Part shown: positions 14,304 to 21,701 of the stretch, piece by piece
Position numbering within the stretch: the first letter of the stretch is position 1
How the letters are laid out: every line of letters begins with the position of its first letter
Notes under the pieces: model-generated
What the model was told of the DNA's origin: nothing
The model's database searches: none
What the model saw: only the letters and a program-made list of their open reading frames with translations
NCBI GenBank assembly: GCA_004556985.1
Contig: SFFC01000003.1
Location: forward strand, 1 to 59,106
Origin: Clostridiales bacterium
GTDB taxonomy: Bacteria > Bacillota > Clostridia > Christensenellales > Aristaeellaceae
Length of the DNA: 59,106 bases
Reading direction: 5' to 3'
Program-made: the position numbers and the translations under genes

Positions 14304-14913
14304 ATGAATCAGGAAGAACGAAGACAATTTTTGATTGAGGAACTGCTGCGGGAGCGGCCTTCCCGCCGCAGACAGGCAATTCCGGCGGATGAGAACCGAC
14401 AGAAGGTTCTGCTGCGCTCCCTGATGAATGTCCGCCAACCGGGGGGCCGTCAGCCGGCGCTTTCTCGAGGTGCAGGACGCTTATCTGCAGGAAGAGTTGG
14501 CGGCAAAGAAGATCACCCACCTGTCCGACCTGCGCCCGGTTCAGGATGGAATGTATCTCTGGCGGGGAGACACCACGACGCTCAAATGCGGAGCCATCGT
14601 CAACGCGGCCAACAGCGGCATGACCGGCTGCTACCAGCCCTGCCACAGCTGCATTGACAACTGCATCCACACCTATGCCGGGGTGCAGCTTCGCCTGAAG
14701 TGCGCCGAAATCATGGAGCGGCAGGGATTTGAAGAACCCACCGGACAGGCCAAAATCACGCCCGCCTACAACCTCCCCTGTGAATATGTGATTCACACGG
14801 TGGGCCCCATCGTGCAGGCATACGCGCCGGGGGGAATTGCAGAGCGTTCCATCTGTTTGGATGCGGACATCGGCGAGGCTTTATCAGAGCTGGCCCCGAA
14901 GACGGTTTCATAA
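14304..14913 (+). pseudogene. Broken Zn-macrodomain protein-ADP-ribose hydrolase fused to a sirtuin (SirTM) tail
   Basis: The N-terminus MNQEERRQFLIEELLRERP runs in frame to a run of six G at 14441-14446. With one G fewer the frame reads on as QPGAVSRRFLEVQDAYLQEE and into the macrodomain: GDTTTLKCGAIVNAANSG, the zinc site CYQPCHSCIDN, then PTGQAKITPAYNLPCEYVIHTVGPIV. After codon GTG at 14812-14814 the macrodomain stops. The tail IAERSICLDADIGEALSEL matches the C-terminus of SirTM, the ADP-ribosylating sirtuin normally encoded just downstream. A deletion has therefore joined the two genes, and a frameshift breaks the first. Family function: reversible protein ADP-ribosylation linked to lipoylation and oxidative stress. 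Now non-functional unless the G run is a sequencing error. Confidence 0.8.
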
Positions 14914-14965
14914 AACCGGACAGCGCTTTGATCCTGCGGGATGGAGGCGCTGTCCGGTTTTGTCT
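14912..14965 (+). terminator. Intrinsic terminator after the ADP-ribosylation relic
   Basis: A 15-bp perfect stem AAAACCGGACAGCGC (14912-14926) with its complement at 14947-14961, ending in TTTTGTCTT. It overlaps the relic's stop codon and may be the original operon terminator. Confidence 0.8.
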
Positions 14966-15098
14966 TCAAGGCGAGGCATCTCCGTTCAGGCCGTGCCGCG
15001 ATGCCGGAGGCCTCCTTACATGCCCGGGCGGAATGCCGGCTGGATCCCGCCTGCCGGCCCCGACTTGCGCATCTTTTCGTGACGCGGGAGGATTTCTA

Positions 15099-15107
15099 TG
15101 CTATAAT
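15099..15107 (+). promoter_or_regulatory. Extended -10 promoter of the sortase gene
   Basis: TGCTATAAT, an extended -10 with a perfect TATAAT. No good -35 is seen at the expected distance. The sortase start lies 55 bases downstream. Confidence 0.6.
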
Positions 15108-15161
15108 GCTAATATACTGCGCGTCCTGCCGCGCCGGCACTCAAGAGGGAGGAGAGGCTCC

Positions 15162-16187
15162 ATGAAAAAACACAGAAGGCGGCTTTCCTCCTTCCGAAGA
15201 CAGCAGACGCTCGGCGAATTCACGCTCAGGCAGCAGCGGTCGTCCCGCCATCGCAGAGCGGAACAAAGAGACCGCCTTCGCGTGCTGGTGCCGCTGCTTG
15301 TCGCCCTGATGCTTTTGAGCCTGGTCATGATTGCCGGCATCCTGCTGCGCAGCGTGCGCACGAGGCGGCTGAACGAGGAGCTCGCCGCGATCCATGCCGG
15401 GCAGACGGAGGCCGGTCTGTCTGCGTCCGCGGCCGAGGAGGCGCTGCCTGCGTCTACGATCAGGCCCACGGCTGAGCCTGAACCCACGGCCGAGCCCGAG
15501 TTCACGGCCGAGCCCTCGCCTGCGCCGCAGGAGGCCACGGCGGCGCGCTTTCATCAGGTCGGCGGAACGCCCCTGGCCCACATGGAGACGCTCTACAACC
15601 AGAATCACGATCTCATCGGCTGGCTGAGCATTTCCGAGGTGATCGATCTGCCCGTCATGTACCGGGACAACAGATACTATCTGACGCACGACTTCAACAA
15701 GAACAAAAACACCGCCGGGACGCTCTTTCTGGATGTGAATCATCGCTTCACAGAGAAGACGCAGAACCTGCTGCTTCACGGCCACAACATGAAGGACGGC
15801 ACCATGTTTGGCCGTCTGGTGCATTACTTCCAGGATATCGACTACTACCGGAGCCACCCCTTTGTGCGCTTTGACACGCTCTGGGAGACGGAGGAATACG
15901 TCATCTTTGCCGTGCTGCGCGTCCCGCTCGACGTGTACGACGAGCGGTTTATCAACTACTACTCCCATCCCACGTTTGCAAGCGACGCCTCGTTTGACGC
16001 GTATGTCCGCCAGCTTCAGCTGAATTCCGCCTACGCGGTGCCCATCGACGTCAAGCCCTCCGATGCGCTGCTCACACTCTCCACCTGCATCGATGAGGAC
16101 AGGCTCGTCATCGTCTGCCGGAGAATCCGGGATGGCGAGACCCGTACCCGGCTGAATGAACTGGTGCGTCTGGCGCAGCGGCAGTGA
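15162..16187 (+). CDS. srtB: Class B sortase
   Basis: A 341-residue transpeptidase that attaches surface proteins to the cell wall. The N-terminal 40 residues are very basic and cytoplasmic; a membrane helix follows (about residues 43-66, VLVPLLVALMLLSLVMIAGIL). A Pro/Glu/Thr-rich stalk (about 95-130) holds PTAEPEP repeats. The sortase fold then contains the catalytic His in LLHGHNMKDGTMF, Cys in LTLSTC and Arg in VIVCRRIR. GGGAGGAGAGG precedes the ATG at 15162. No substrate or pilin gene lies nearby, so it may be the housekeeping SrtB-type enzyme. Confidence 0.93.
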   Translation: MKKHRRRLSSFRRQQTLGEFTLRQQRSSRHRRAEQRDRLRVLVPLLVALMLLSLVMIAGILLRSVRTRRLNEELAAIHAGQTEAGLSASAAEEALPASTIRPTAEPEPTAEPEFTAEPSPAPQEATAARFHQVGGTPLAHMETLYNQNHDLIGWLSISEVIDLPVMYRDNRYYLTHDFNKNKNTAGTLFLDVNHRFTEKTQNLLLHGHNMKDGTMFGRLVHYFQDIDYYRSHPFVRFDTLWETEEYVIFAVLRVPLDVYDERFINYYSHPTFASDASFDAYVRQLQLNSAYAVPIDVKPSDALLTLSTCIDEDRLVIVCRRIRDGETRTRLNELVRLAQRQ

Positions 16188-16339
16188 CAGGGCAAAGGCG
16201 ACGAAGAATGCGGCAGCCCCTTCTCCGTCCATATAAAAGATTGATACAGGATTTGCCTTTGGGGCGAAAGGAATCCGGGTTTCTCGTGTACCTGTACGGA
16301 TTTATGCTCCAACGCATGACAAAGGATCTTTATTTTTTT

Positions 16340-16745
16340 CTGAAGCACGGGTCCCTTCAATGGATTCTTCTTTGAATTCATTGAATGCCCAGAACAGAGC
16401 CGTTAATGCAATATTATCCGTAGGATAGTGTTTACAGTCAAAAACATGATACGCATCAGCCTGACGTTCACTGAGGCCTTAATGGCTTGATACGTATGGC
16501 AATGCAACTCTCGATCATGACCCGGATCGTTGACCATGTCAGCGTAAAAGCCCAATGCTCTCCCATAGTTGGCGGTTGCCATTCCAAAAGAGTCCGTGAT
16601 AGACAATGCTTTGCGATAGATGCGTAAGGCCTCAATTACTCTACCGCAGGAATCAAGGTCATTGGCGTAGTTTCAGTCAGATTGTCAAAATGGCCCCAAT
16701 GCAATACGAAAATTCCGTAAGAGAGAAGTGGAGTTCCTCTTCCAA
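16340..16745 (-). pseudogene. Decayed TPR-protein fragment (LA2681-like)
   Basis: Two minus-strand frames join into one protein-like reading: LSYGIFVLHWGHFDNLTET, then, after a one-base shift near 16670, NYANDLDSCGRVIEALRIYR, KALSITDSFGMATANYGRAL and FYADMVNDPGHDRELHCHTY. This has TPR periodicity and resembles TPR-HEPN proteins of the LA2681 type (my recollection, moderate confidence). It lacks an N-terminus, is frameshifted and has lower GC than its neighbours. A horizontally acquired gene that has decayed. Confidence 0.55.
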
Positions 16746-16766
16746 GAAGGAAAATGAATCAAATGC

Positions 16767-16793
16767 GGCGCACCGGGTGTAATCCGGTGCGCC
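16767..16793 (+). terminator. Perfect stem-loop next to the relics
   Basis: GGCGCACCGG-N7-CCGGTGCGCC, a perfect 10-bp stem with a 7-base loop, followed by ACTTGACTTTT. It may be a terminator belonging to the lost gene or element. Confidence 0.5.
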
Positions 16794-16831
16794 ACTTGAC
16801 TTTTCCAACAAATGTACATTTTGATTTTACT

Positions 16832-16928
16832 CTGAAAGTCTTTTTGCAAAGCTCCGGACTCGGCCTCAAAGCCATGGGACTTGCATCACTTGGTCGGAAA
16901 TGCAACCGGCATCATGCCGGTTTTGATG
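16832..16928 (+). repeat. 97-bp repeat, copy 1
   Basis: This segment recurs in reverse orientation at 44733-44829 with the same length and 94 of 97 bases identical. It contains the perfect palindrome AACCGGCATCATGCCGGTT (16904-16922). No gene or known element is recognised. Confidence 0.92.
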
Positions 16929-17100
16929 CAAACGAGCGCTGGAATATACGCCCCGGCCCTCCCTCAAGAATATCCAGGCAATTCTGGCATCTGGGCAGGA
17001 TAAAGCCGCCCAGGAGCAGGAGGAAGCCGCTCCTTCCCCCTCACGGTATGGATTCACCCGTGGGGCTGAATATGACGGAAGGGGGAACAAGGAATGCTGA
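16927..17100 (+). pseudogene. C-terminal fragment of a probable IS21-family transposase
   Basis: Fifty-eight codons in frame read CKRALEYTPRPSLKNIQAIL, ASGQDKAAQEQEEAA and RYGFTRGAEYDGRGNKEC, then stop. SLKNIQAILASGQDK and the terminal GFTRGAEY match the ends of IstA-type transposases as I remember them. No start, no catalytic DDE region and no istB are present. It abuts the 97-bp repeat and its last codons overlap the AEC gene start. Confidence 0.5.
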
Positions 17101-18116
17101 CCGAAACAACGGTATCCAAGCTGCGGGAAAAGCGGCTGAGCGTCATGGCCAATGCGATAAAAGACCAGCTTGCGGACTCACAGTTCCAGAACATTGCCTG
17201 CGGCGCGGTCTTTCCCATGGTCTTTTACATGGCGCTTGGCGCGGGCGTCCGCAGGGCCGGCGTGGTGGACGAGGCGTTTCTCAACCGCCTGACGGCCATG
17301 GTCTTCAAGGTCTTTTTTCCGATTCTGATGCTCAAAAACATCTACTGGGCGGAGGCGGCGGACCGCACGAATCTGCGGTTTGTGCTCTACGCGCTGACGA
17401 GCGTCCTGCTGCTGATTGCGCTGTGCATGCTGCTGGTTCCGCGCGTGATTCATGAGGATGCGCGGCGCGGCGTGGTCGTCCAGGCGATCTACCGGAGCAA
17501 TCTGACGCTGTTCACCATCCCGCTGGCGCAAAGCGTGTACGGCAGCGGCGCAGATCTGCTGATCTCGCTGCTGATCGCGCTGATCATACCGCTGTACAAC
17601 GTCTCGGCGATCGTGATTCTGGAGTATTTCCGCGGTGGCTCCGCCAGCGCGAAGGCGCTGGCGAGGAAGATCGCTGCGAATCCGCTGATTCTGGGCATCG
17701 TGGCTGGCGCGCTGCTGCGCGTGCTGCGGATTCCCATCCCGGCGATCGCGGAAAAGCCTATCCGCACGCTGGCGGATCTGACCACACCGCTTGCGCTGTT
17801 CGCCCTGGGCGGCACGCTGCATCTCACCTCTGTGAGAAAGAACCGGCGCATCCTTTTGCCGGTCTTCCTGCTGCGCATGGTGCTCATTCCGGCGCTGTCC
17901 TACGGCGTGACGATGCTGCTTCCCTTTACGCCCATGGAGCGGTTCATGCTGCTGATGCTTTTTGCGACGCCGATTGCGACGAGCTCCTATCCGATGGCGC
18001 AGAGCATGGGCGGCGACGGCAGCCTGGCGGGGGAGCTGGTAGCGCTGACCAACATGGGTTCCGTGGTGACGCTGTTCTTGTTTATCTTTACACTGAGCCG
18101 GATGGGGCTGCTGTAG
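17094..18116 (+). CDS. AEC-family (auxin efflux carrier-like) transporter
   Basis: A 340-residue membrane protein with about ten hydrophobic helices in the two five-helix halves typical of AEC/BASS-fold carriers. Conserved family phrases include YRSNLTLFTIPLAQSVYG, NPLILGIVAGALL, LADLTTPLALFALGG and LFATPIATSSYPMAQ. Members move malate or other organic acids. AAGGGGGAACA precedes the ATG at 17094; an internal ATG at 17145 lacks a ribosome-binding site. The following dehydrogenase gene is 37 bases away in the same direction, suggesting joint use of a hydroxy acid. The promoter region has been replaced by insertion relics. Confidence 0.88.
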   Translation: MLTETTVSKLREKRLSVMANAIKDQLADSQFQNIACGAVFPMVFYMALGAGVRRAGVVDEAFLNRLTAMVFKVFFPILMLKNIYWAEAADRTNLRFVLYALTSVLLLIALCMLLVPRVIHEDARRGVVVQAIYRSNLTLFTIPLAQSVYGSGADLLISLLIALIIPLYNVSAIVILEYFRGGSASAKALARKIAANPLILGIVAGALLRVLRIPIPAIAEKPIRTLADLTTPLALFALGGTLHLTSVRKNRRILLPVFLLRMVLIPALSYGVTMLLPFTPMERFMLLMLFATPIATSSYPMAQSMGGDGSLAGELVALTNMGSVVTLFLFIFTLSRMGLL

Positions 18117-18153
18117 GCGGTCCGCCCGGAGAAATGAGGAAAGGAGCGGTTTT

Positions 18154-19035
18154 ATGGATTTCAAGGTATGCTTTATCGGCTTCGGCGAGGCGGCCTATCA
18201 TATCGCCCGGGGGCTGAGCGGCGAGGGCTTTGGCCCGATGGCTGCGTTTGACGTGATGTGGCAGGACGAGCGCTTTGGCCCGTCGATCCAAAAGCGCGCG
18301 GAGGAGACGGGCGTGACGCTGCTCTCCGACGCGGATGCGTGCATCGGCCGGGCGGAATTTGTCTGCTCGCTGACGAGCGCCGCGGTGGCGGTGCGCGTCG
18401 CCTCCGGCATCGTGCCGAAGCTGACGGCGGGGCAGACCTATGTGGACATGAATTCCGCCGGGCCGGGCGTCAAGGAGGAGATCGCGGCGCTCAGCCATGC
18501 CGAGGGTGTTCGAATCTGTGACGCCGCGGTGATGGGCACCGTGCCGGGCAACGGACACAGGGTTCCGATGTTCCTGGCCGGCGACGGTGCGCAGGCGTTC
18601 TGCGACGCCATGACTCCATTCGGCATGCGCCTGACGGTGCTCGACCGGCCTGCGGGCAGCGCCTCGGCCATCAAGATGCTCAAGAGCGTCGTCATGAAGG
18701 GCCTGCCGCAGCTGATGCTGGAATCCTTCGTCGCCGCGCAGCGCTATGGGGTGCTCGATACGCTGGTGGGCAGCCTGAGCGGCTCGCTCAACGGCAAGAC
18801 GGTGGAGCAGCTGGCGGATACGTTCGTCGCGCGCACGGCCATTCATGCAGCCCGCCGCGCGGACGAGATGCGGGACGTGCAGAAGATGCTCTCCGGACTC
18901 GGCTGCGACAGCCGCATGACCGAGGCGACGATCGAAAAGCTTGACGATCTGGCCGCCCAGGGGTGGCGGGAAAAGCTGGGCCCGGATGGCGGAAGCATGA
19001 AGTTCCGCGACGCGATCCGGCTCCTTGCCAAGTAA
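18154..19035 (+). CDS. NAD(P)-dependent oxidoreductase, 6-phosphogluconate dehydrogenase-like with DUF1932
   Basis: A 293-residue beta-hydroxyacid dehydrogenase relative. A Rossmann fold starts at FIGFGEAAYHIARGL (GxGxxA). YVDMNSAGPGVKEEIA occupies the substrate-loop position, followed by CDAAVMGTVPGNGHRVP. The C-terminal helical DUF1932 part contains the catalytic-region Lys in SAIKMLKSVVMKGL. Such enzymes oxidise threonate-like or related 3-hydroxy acids. The adjacent AEC carrier supports an organic-acid substrate; which one is unknown. AGGAAAGGAGCGG precedes the ATG. Confidence 0.85.
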   Translation: MDFKVCFIGFGEAAYHIARGLSGEGFGPMAAFDVMWQDERFGPSIQKRAEETGVTLLSDADACIGRAEFVCSLTSAAVAVRVASGIVPKLTAGQTYVDMNSAGPGVKEEIAALSHAEGVRICDAAVMGTVPGNGHRVPMFLAGDGAQAFCDAMTPFGMRLTVLDRPAGSASAIKMLKSVVMKGLPQLMLESFVAAQRYGVLDTLVGSLSGSLNGKTVEQLADTFVARTAIHAARRADEMRDVQKMLSGLGCDSRMTEATIEKLDDLAAQGWREKLGPDGGSMKFRDAIRLLAK

Positions 19036-19102
19036 AAAAGCCATCTTCGCCGGTTGGGGACGCAGATCAAAAGCAGCCTCTTCCTGACGCGCAGCCTTTG
19101 CC

Positions 19103-19129
19103 GCGCCTCGGGGAGAGGCGCTTTGCTTT
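19103..19129 (+). terminator. Terminator of the AEC-dehydrogenase pair
   Basis: A GCGCCTC-N5-GAGGCGC stem followed by TTTGCTTT. Confidence 0.75.
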
Positions 19130-19174
19130 GCGGAGCCTCCTTCCGGCCGACGGCCCGGAGCTGCGCACGCCGCA

Positions 19175-19203
19175 TTGACAGGCAAAACGGATAACAGTAT
19201 ACT
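19175..19203 (+). promoter_or_regulatory. Sigma-A promoter of the ArsC/Spx-like gene
   Basis: TTGACA (19175-19180), 17 bases, TATACT (19198-19203). It gives an unusually long leader of about 170 bases. Confidence 0.88.
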
Positions 19204-19378
19204 GTATGGGAAGAGGCGGGAGCCGGGAAAAAACGGGCAAGGAAGTAGGGCCTGCCTGAATTCTGCAGGATCGGCTTTGCCATTGCCCTGGAGGCAGGGT
19301 GGCCCTGAAAGCGCGCAGGCGCTGTATGCGCCCGCTTCTGCGCGAATCGCGACAGAACTAGGACGAGGAGGATGAACC

Positions 19379-19747
19379 ATGCTGTTTCTCTGCTATCCCA
19401 AATGCACGACGTGCCAAAAGGCGCAGCGCTTTCTGGAGGAGCGCGGCGCTTCGTATACCCTGAGGGACATCAAGGCCCAGAACCCGACGCGGGAGGAGCT
19501 GGCGGCCTGGCAGGCGCGCAGCGGCCTTCCGCTGCGCCGCTTCTTCAACACCAGCGGCCTGCAGTACCGCGCACTCAATTTGAAGGAACGGCTCGCGCAG
19601 ATGGGCGAGCCGGAGCAGCTCGACCTGCTCGCATCCGACGGCATGCTCGTCAAGCGGCCGATTCTGGTGCTGGATCGCCGCGTGCTCGTGGGCTTCAAGG
19701 AGGCGGAATGGGCGCAGGCGCTGGAGGACTCCGCGCAGAACGACTGA
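19379..19747 (+). CDS. ArsC/Spx-family thioredoxin-fold protein
   Basis: A 122-residue protein of the ArsC-like superfamily (YffB/Spx/arsenate reductase). The N-terminal motif is YPKCTTCQKAQRFLE with the redox-capable CTTC pair at residues 9-12, followed by the conserved AWQARSGLPLRRFFNTSG and KRPILVL-VGF blocks (cis-Pro after KR). Family members act as glutathione- or thioredoxin-linked reductases or as RNA-polymerase-binding stress regulators; the resemblance does not decide which. AGGAGGATGAACC precedes the ATG. A strong promoter drives it and its leader can fold. Confidence 0.85.
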   Translation: MLFLCYPKCTTCQKAQRFLEERGASYTLRDIKAQNPTREELAAWQARSGLPLRRFFNTSGLQYRALNLKERLAQMGEPEQLDLLASDGMLVKRPILVLDRRVLVGFKEAEWAQALEDSAQND

Positions 19748-19832
19748 GCCAGGCCGGGAAGTTCGGGCGGAAACTGGCGCCCGGGCAGGAGATAACCGTG
19801 CAGGAACATGATCAAGAAAGGAACGGACGACC

Positions 19833-20606
19833 ATGAAGATTGCGAAAATTGAGCTGTTCAAGGTGGCGCCGCGCAGGGCTACCGCGCCGTCAAGATGAAC
19901 GGCACGGATGAGATGCGGTGGATCGACACCTACGACAAGCTCGAGGCGGCGGAGGAGCGCGTGGCGGCGGTCCGCGAGGCGCTGCCTTCCATGCGCATCG
20001 CGGTGGACTTCCATGGCCGCGTGCACAAGACGATGGCCAAGCAGCTGATCCATATGCTCGAGCCGTACAACCTCATGTTTGTCGAGGAGCCCGTGCTCTG
20101 CGAGAACGAGGATGAATTCCTCGAGTTCGCGCACCTGCCATACGCCCATCGCGACGGGCGAGCGGAACTTCACCCGCTGGGGCTTCAAGCACATGCTGAC
20201 CCGCGGCGGCGTGGACATCATTCAGCCCGACGTCAGCCACTGCGGCGGCATCCTCGAGGCGAGGAAGATCGCCGCGATGGCGGAGGCTTTTGACGTGGCC
20301 GTCGCGCTGCATTGCCCGCTCGGCCCGATCGCACTGGCGGCCTGCCTGCAGGTGGACTTCTGCACACCCAACGCCTTCATCCAGGAGCAGAGCGCGGGCA
20401 TCCACTACAACGACGGCTACGACCTGCTCAACTACATCCGCAATCCCGAGGTATTCACCTACAGGGACGGCATGTGCGACCTGCTGACCAGGCCGGGCCT
20501 GGGCATCGACGTCAACGAGGAATACGTCCGCGAGATGGCGAAAACGGGCCATGACTGGCATAACCCGGTCTGGCGCGACAGCGACGGCGTCATCGCCGAG
20601 TGGTAA
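19833..20606 (+). pseudogene. dgoD: Broken D-galactonate dehydratase (enolase superfamily)
   Basis: The gene starts normally (MKIAKIELFKVAPR) with GGAACGGACG upstream. It then jumps from codon about 15 into GYRAVKMNGTDEMRW, skipping the roughly 130 residues that DgoD proteins have there. It continues through the metal-binding region (RIAVDFHGRVHK, FVEEPVL). A second frame change near 20135 is needed to reach TPIATGERNFTRWGF; the remainder (DIIQPDVSHCGG, ALHCPLGPIALAACLQVDF, GHDWHNPVWRDSDG) is intact to the stop. A full-length enzyme dehydrates D-galactonate to 2-keto-3-deoxygalactonate. The deleted capping domain makes this copy inactive. It lies just upstream of the sugar-acid TRAP operon. 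Confidence 0.9.
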
Positions 20607-20686
20607 GGCACGGGCCTGAGCGGGGCGCTGCGCAGCAGGGGATGCCCGCCATACCCGGCGTGGGACTGAGAAGGGAGAACAGGCAA

Positions 20687-20720
20687 GGGAGAGCTGTTGC
20701 GAAGCAGCCCTTCCTTTTTT
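20687..20720 (+). terminator. Terminator after the dgoD relic
   Basis: A stem around GCTG-TTGCGAAG-CAGC extended by GGGAGA with CCTTCC, followed by six T. Confidence 0.7.
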
Positions 20721-20844
20721 GTTGGAGGCGAAGAGAACGGCCTTTCAAGAAAACGGTTGCTTGAAAGCGGGCGAGGAAACGGGTTTTTTCGGAAGAATGG
20801 GGCAAAAAGATAGGGGATATTTCAACAAAAATGCGAAAAGAATG

Positions 20845-20873
20845 TTGACGATCCGAGTCGAATGTGCTATGAT
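20845..20873 (+). promoter_or_regulatory. Promoter of the SDR-TRAP operon
   Basis: TTGACG (20845-20850), 17 bases, TATGAT (20868-20873). Confidence 0.85.
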
Positions 20874-20886
20874 AAGCGCAGATGAA

Positions 20887-20902
20887 ATGAAAACGGTTTC
20901 AT
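20887..20902 (+). promoter_or_regulatory. LacI/CcpA-type operator (cre-like)
   Basis: ATGAAAACGGTTTCAT: 6-bp arms ATGAAA and TTTCAT around ACGG. It fits the cre consensus TGWAANCGNTNWCA exactly and lies about 13 bases after the -10, so binding would block transcription. Candidates are CcpA or the LacI protein encoded later in this operon. Confidence 0.75.
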
Positions 20903-20924
20903 GAAAGAGAAGAAAGGAGGAGCT

Positions 20925-21683
20925 ATGAGCGAGCTGTTTTCCCTGAAGGGGAAAAACGCGCTGGTGACCGGCTGCGCGACGGGCATCGGCCGGGGAATCG
21001 CTGTCGGTCTGGCCAGGGCGGGGGCGGTCGTCCTCGCGATGGATATCGCCGATCTGAGCGAGACCCGGGAGGCGGTGGAGCGCGTGGGCGGCGCTTTGCG
21101 GGCGTATCCTGTGGATCTGTCGCAGAGCGGGAGCATCGACGAGGCCTGGGACCGCGCCGTGGAGGAAAACGGGCATGTCGACGTTCTGTTCAACAACGCC
21201 GGGATGCAGCATCGAGAAAGCGTTTTCACCTATCCGGAGGAGGTTCTGGACAAGATTCTGGCGGTGAACTTCAAGGCGGCCTACCGGCTGTCCCAGAAGG
21301 CCGCCAACCACTTTGTTCAGCGCGGGTACAGGGGGAAGATCGTCAACACGGCATCCCTGTTTTCCACCTTCGGGGGCGTGAACGTCAGCGGGTATACCTG
21401 CACGAAGGGCGCGGTGCTCTCCATGACCCGGGCGCTGTCCAACGAGCTGGCGCCGCATGGAATTTGCGTCAACGCGATTGCGCCGGGCTATATCCGCACG
21501 GAGCTGACCCGGTCGATCTATGAGGATGCACAGAAGAGAAGGCCCATGGACGAGAGGCTCCCCATAGGCCGATGGGGAACGCCGGAGGATTTTGAGGGCG
21601 TCGCGGTCTTTCTGGCCTCCGCGGCCTCGGACTACATCACCGGCGTGATGATTCCGGTAGACGGCGGTTATACCGCACGATAA
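20925..21683 (+). CDS. Short-chain dehydrogenase, KduD/gluconate 5-dehydrogenase-like
   Basis: A 252-residue cytoplasmic SDR. The NAD-binding motif is TGCATGIGRG (residues 16-25); LFNNAG is near 88. The active site consists of Ser in NTASLFS and the YTCTK Tyr/Lys pair (about 150-154), followed by NAIAPGYIRTEL and the C-terminal GVMIPVDGGY. The opening LFSLKGKNALVTG resembles 2-dehydro-3-deoxy-D-gluconate 5-dehydrogenase and gluconate 5-dehydrogenase. It is the first gene of the operon, and its TRAP and dehydrogenase neighbours support a sugar-acid substrate. AAAGGAGGAGCT precedes the ATG at 20925. Confidence 0.85.
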   Translation: MSELFSLKGKNALVTGCATGIGRGIAVGLARAGAVVLAMDIADLSETREAVERVGGALRAYPVDLSQSGSIDEAWDRAVEENGHVDVLFNNAGMQHRESVFTYPEEVLDKILAVNFKAAYRLSQKAANHFVQRGYRGKIVNTASLFSTFGGVNVSGYTCTKGAVLSMTRALSNELAPHGICVNAIAPGYIRTELTRSIYEDAQKRRPMDERLPIGRWGTPEDFEGVAVFLASAASDYITGVMIPVDGGYTAR

Positions 21684-21701
21684 AAAAGGAGGAGAAGACT
21701 C

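Noticed and set aside
14441..14446. Programmed frameshift at the six-G run of the macrodomain gene
   Set aside because: No slippery heptamer plus stimulatory structure of a known type, and the C-terminal half is deleted anyway.
16403..16606. An intact small gene of 67 codons on the minus strand
   Set aside because: The protein-like reading continues upstream in another frame, so this is a piece of a broken larger gene.
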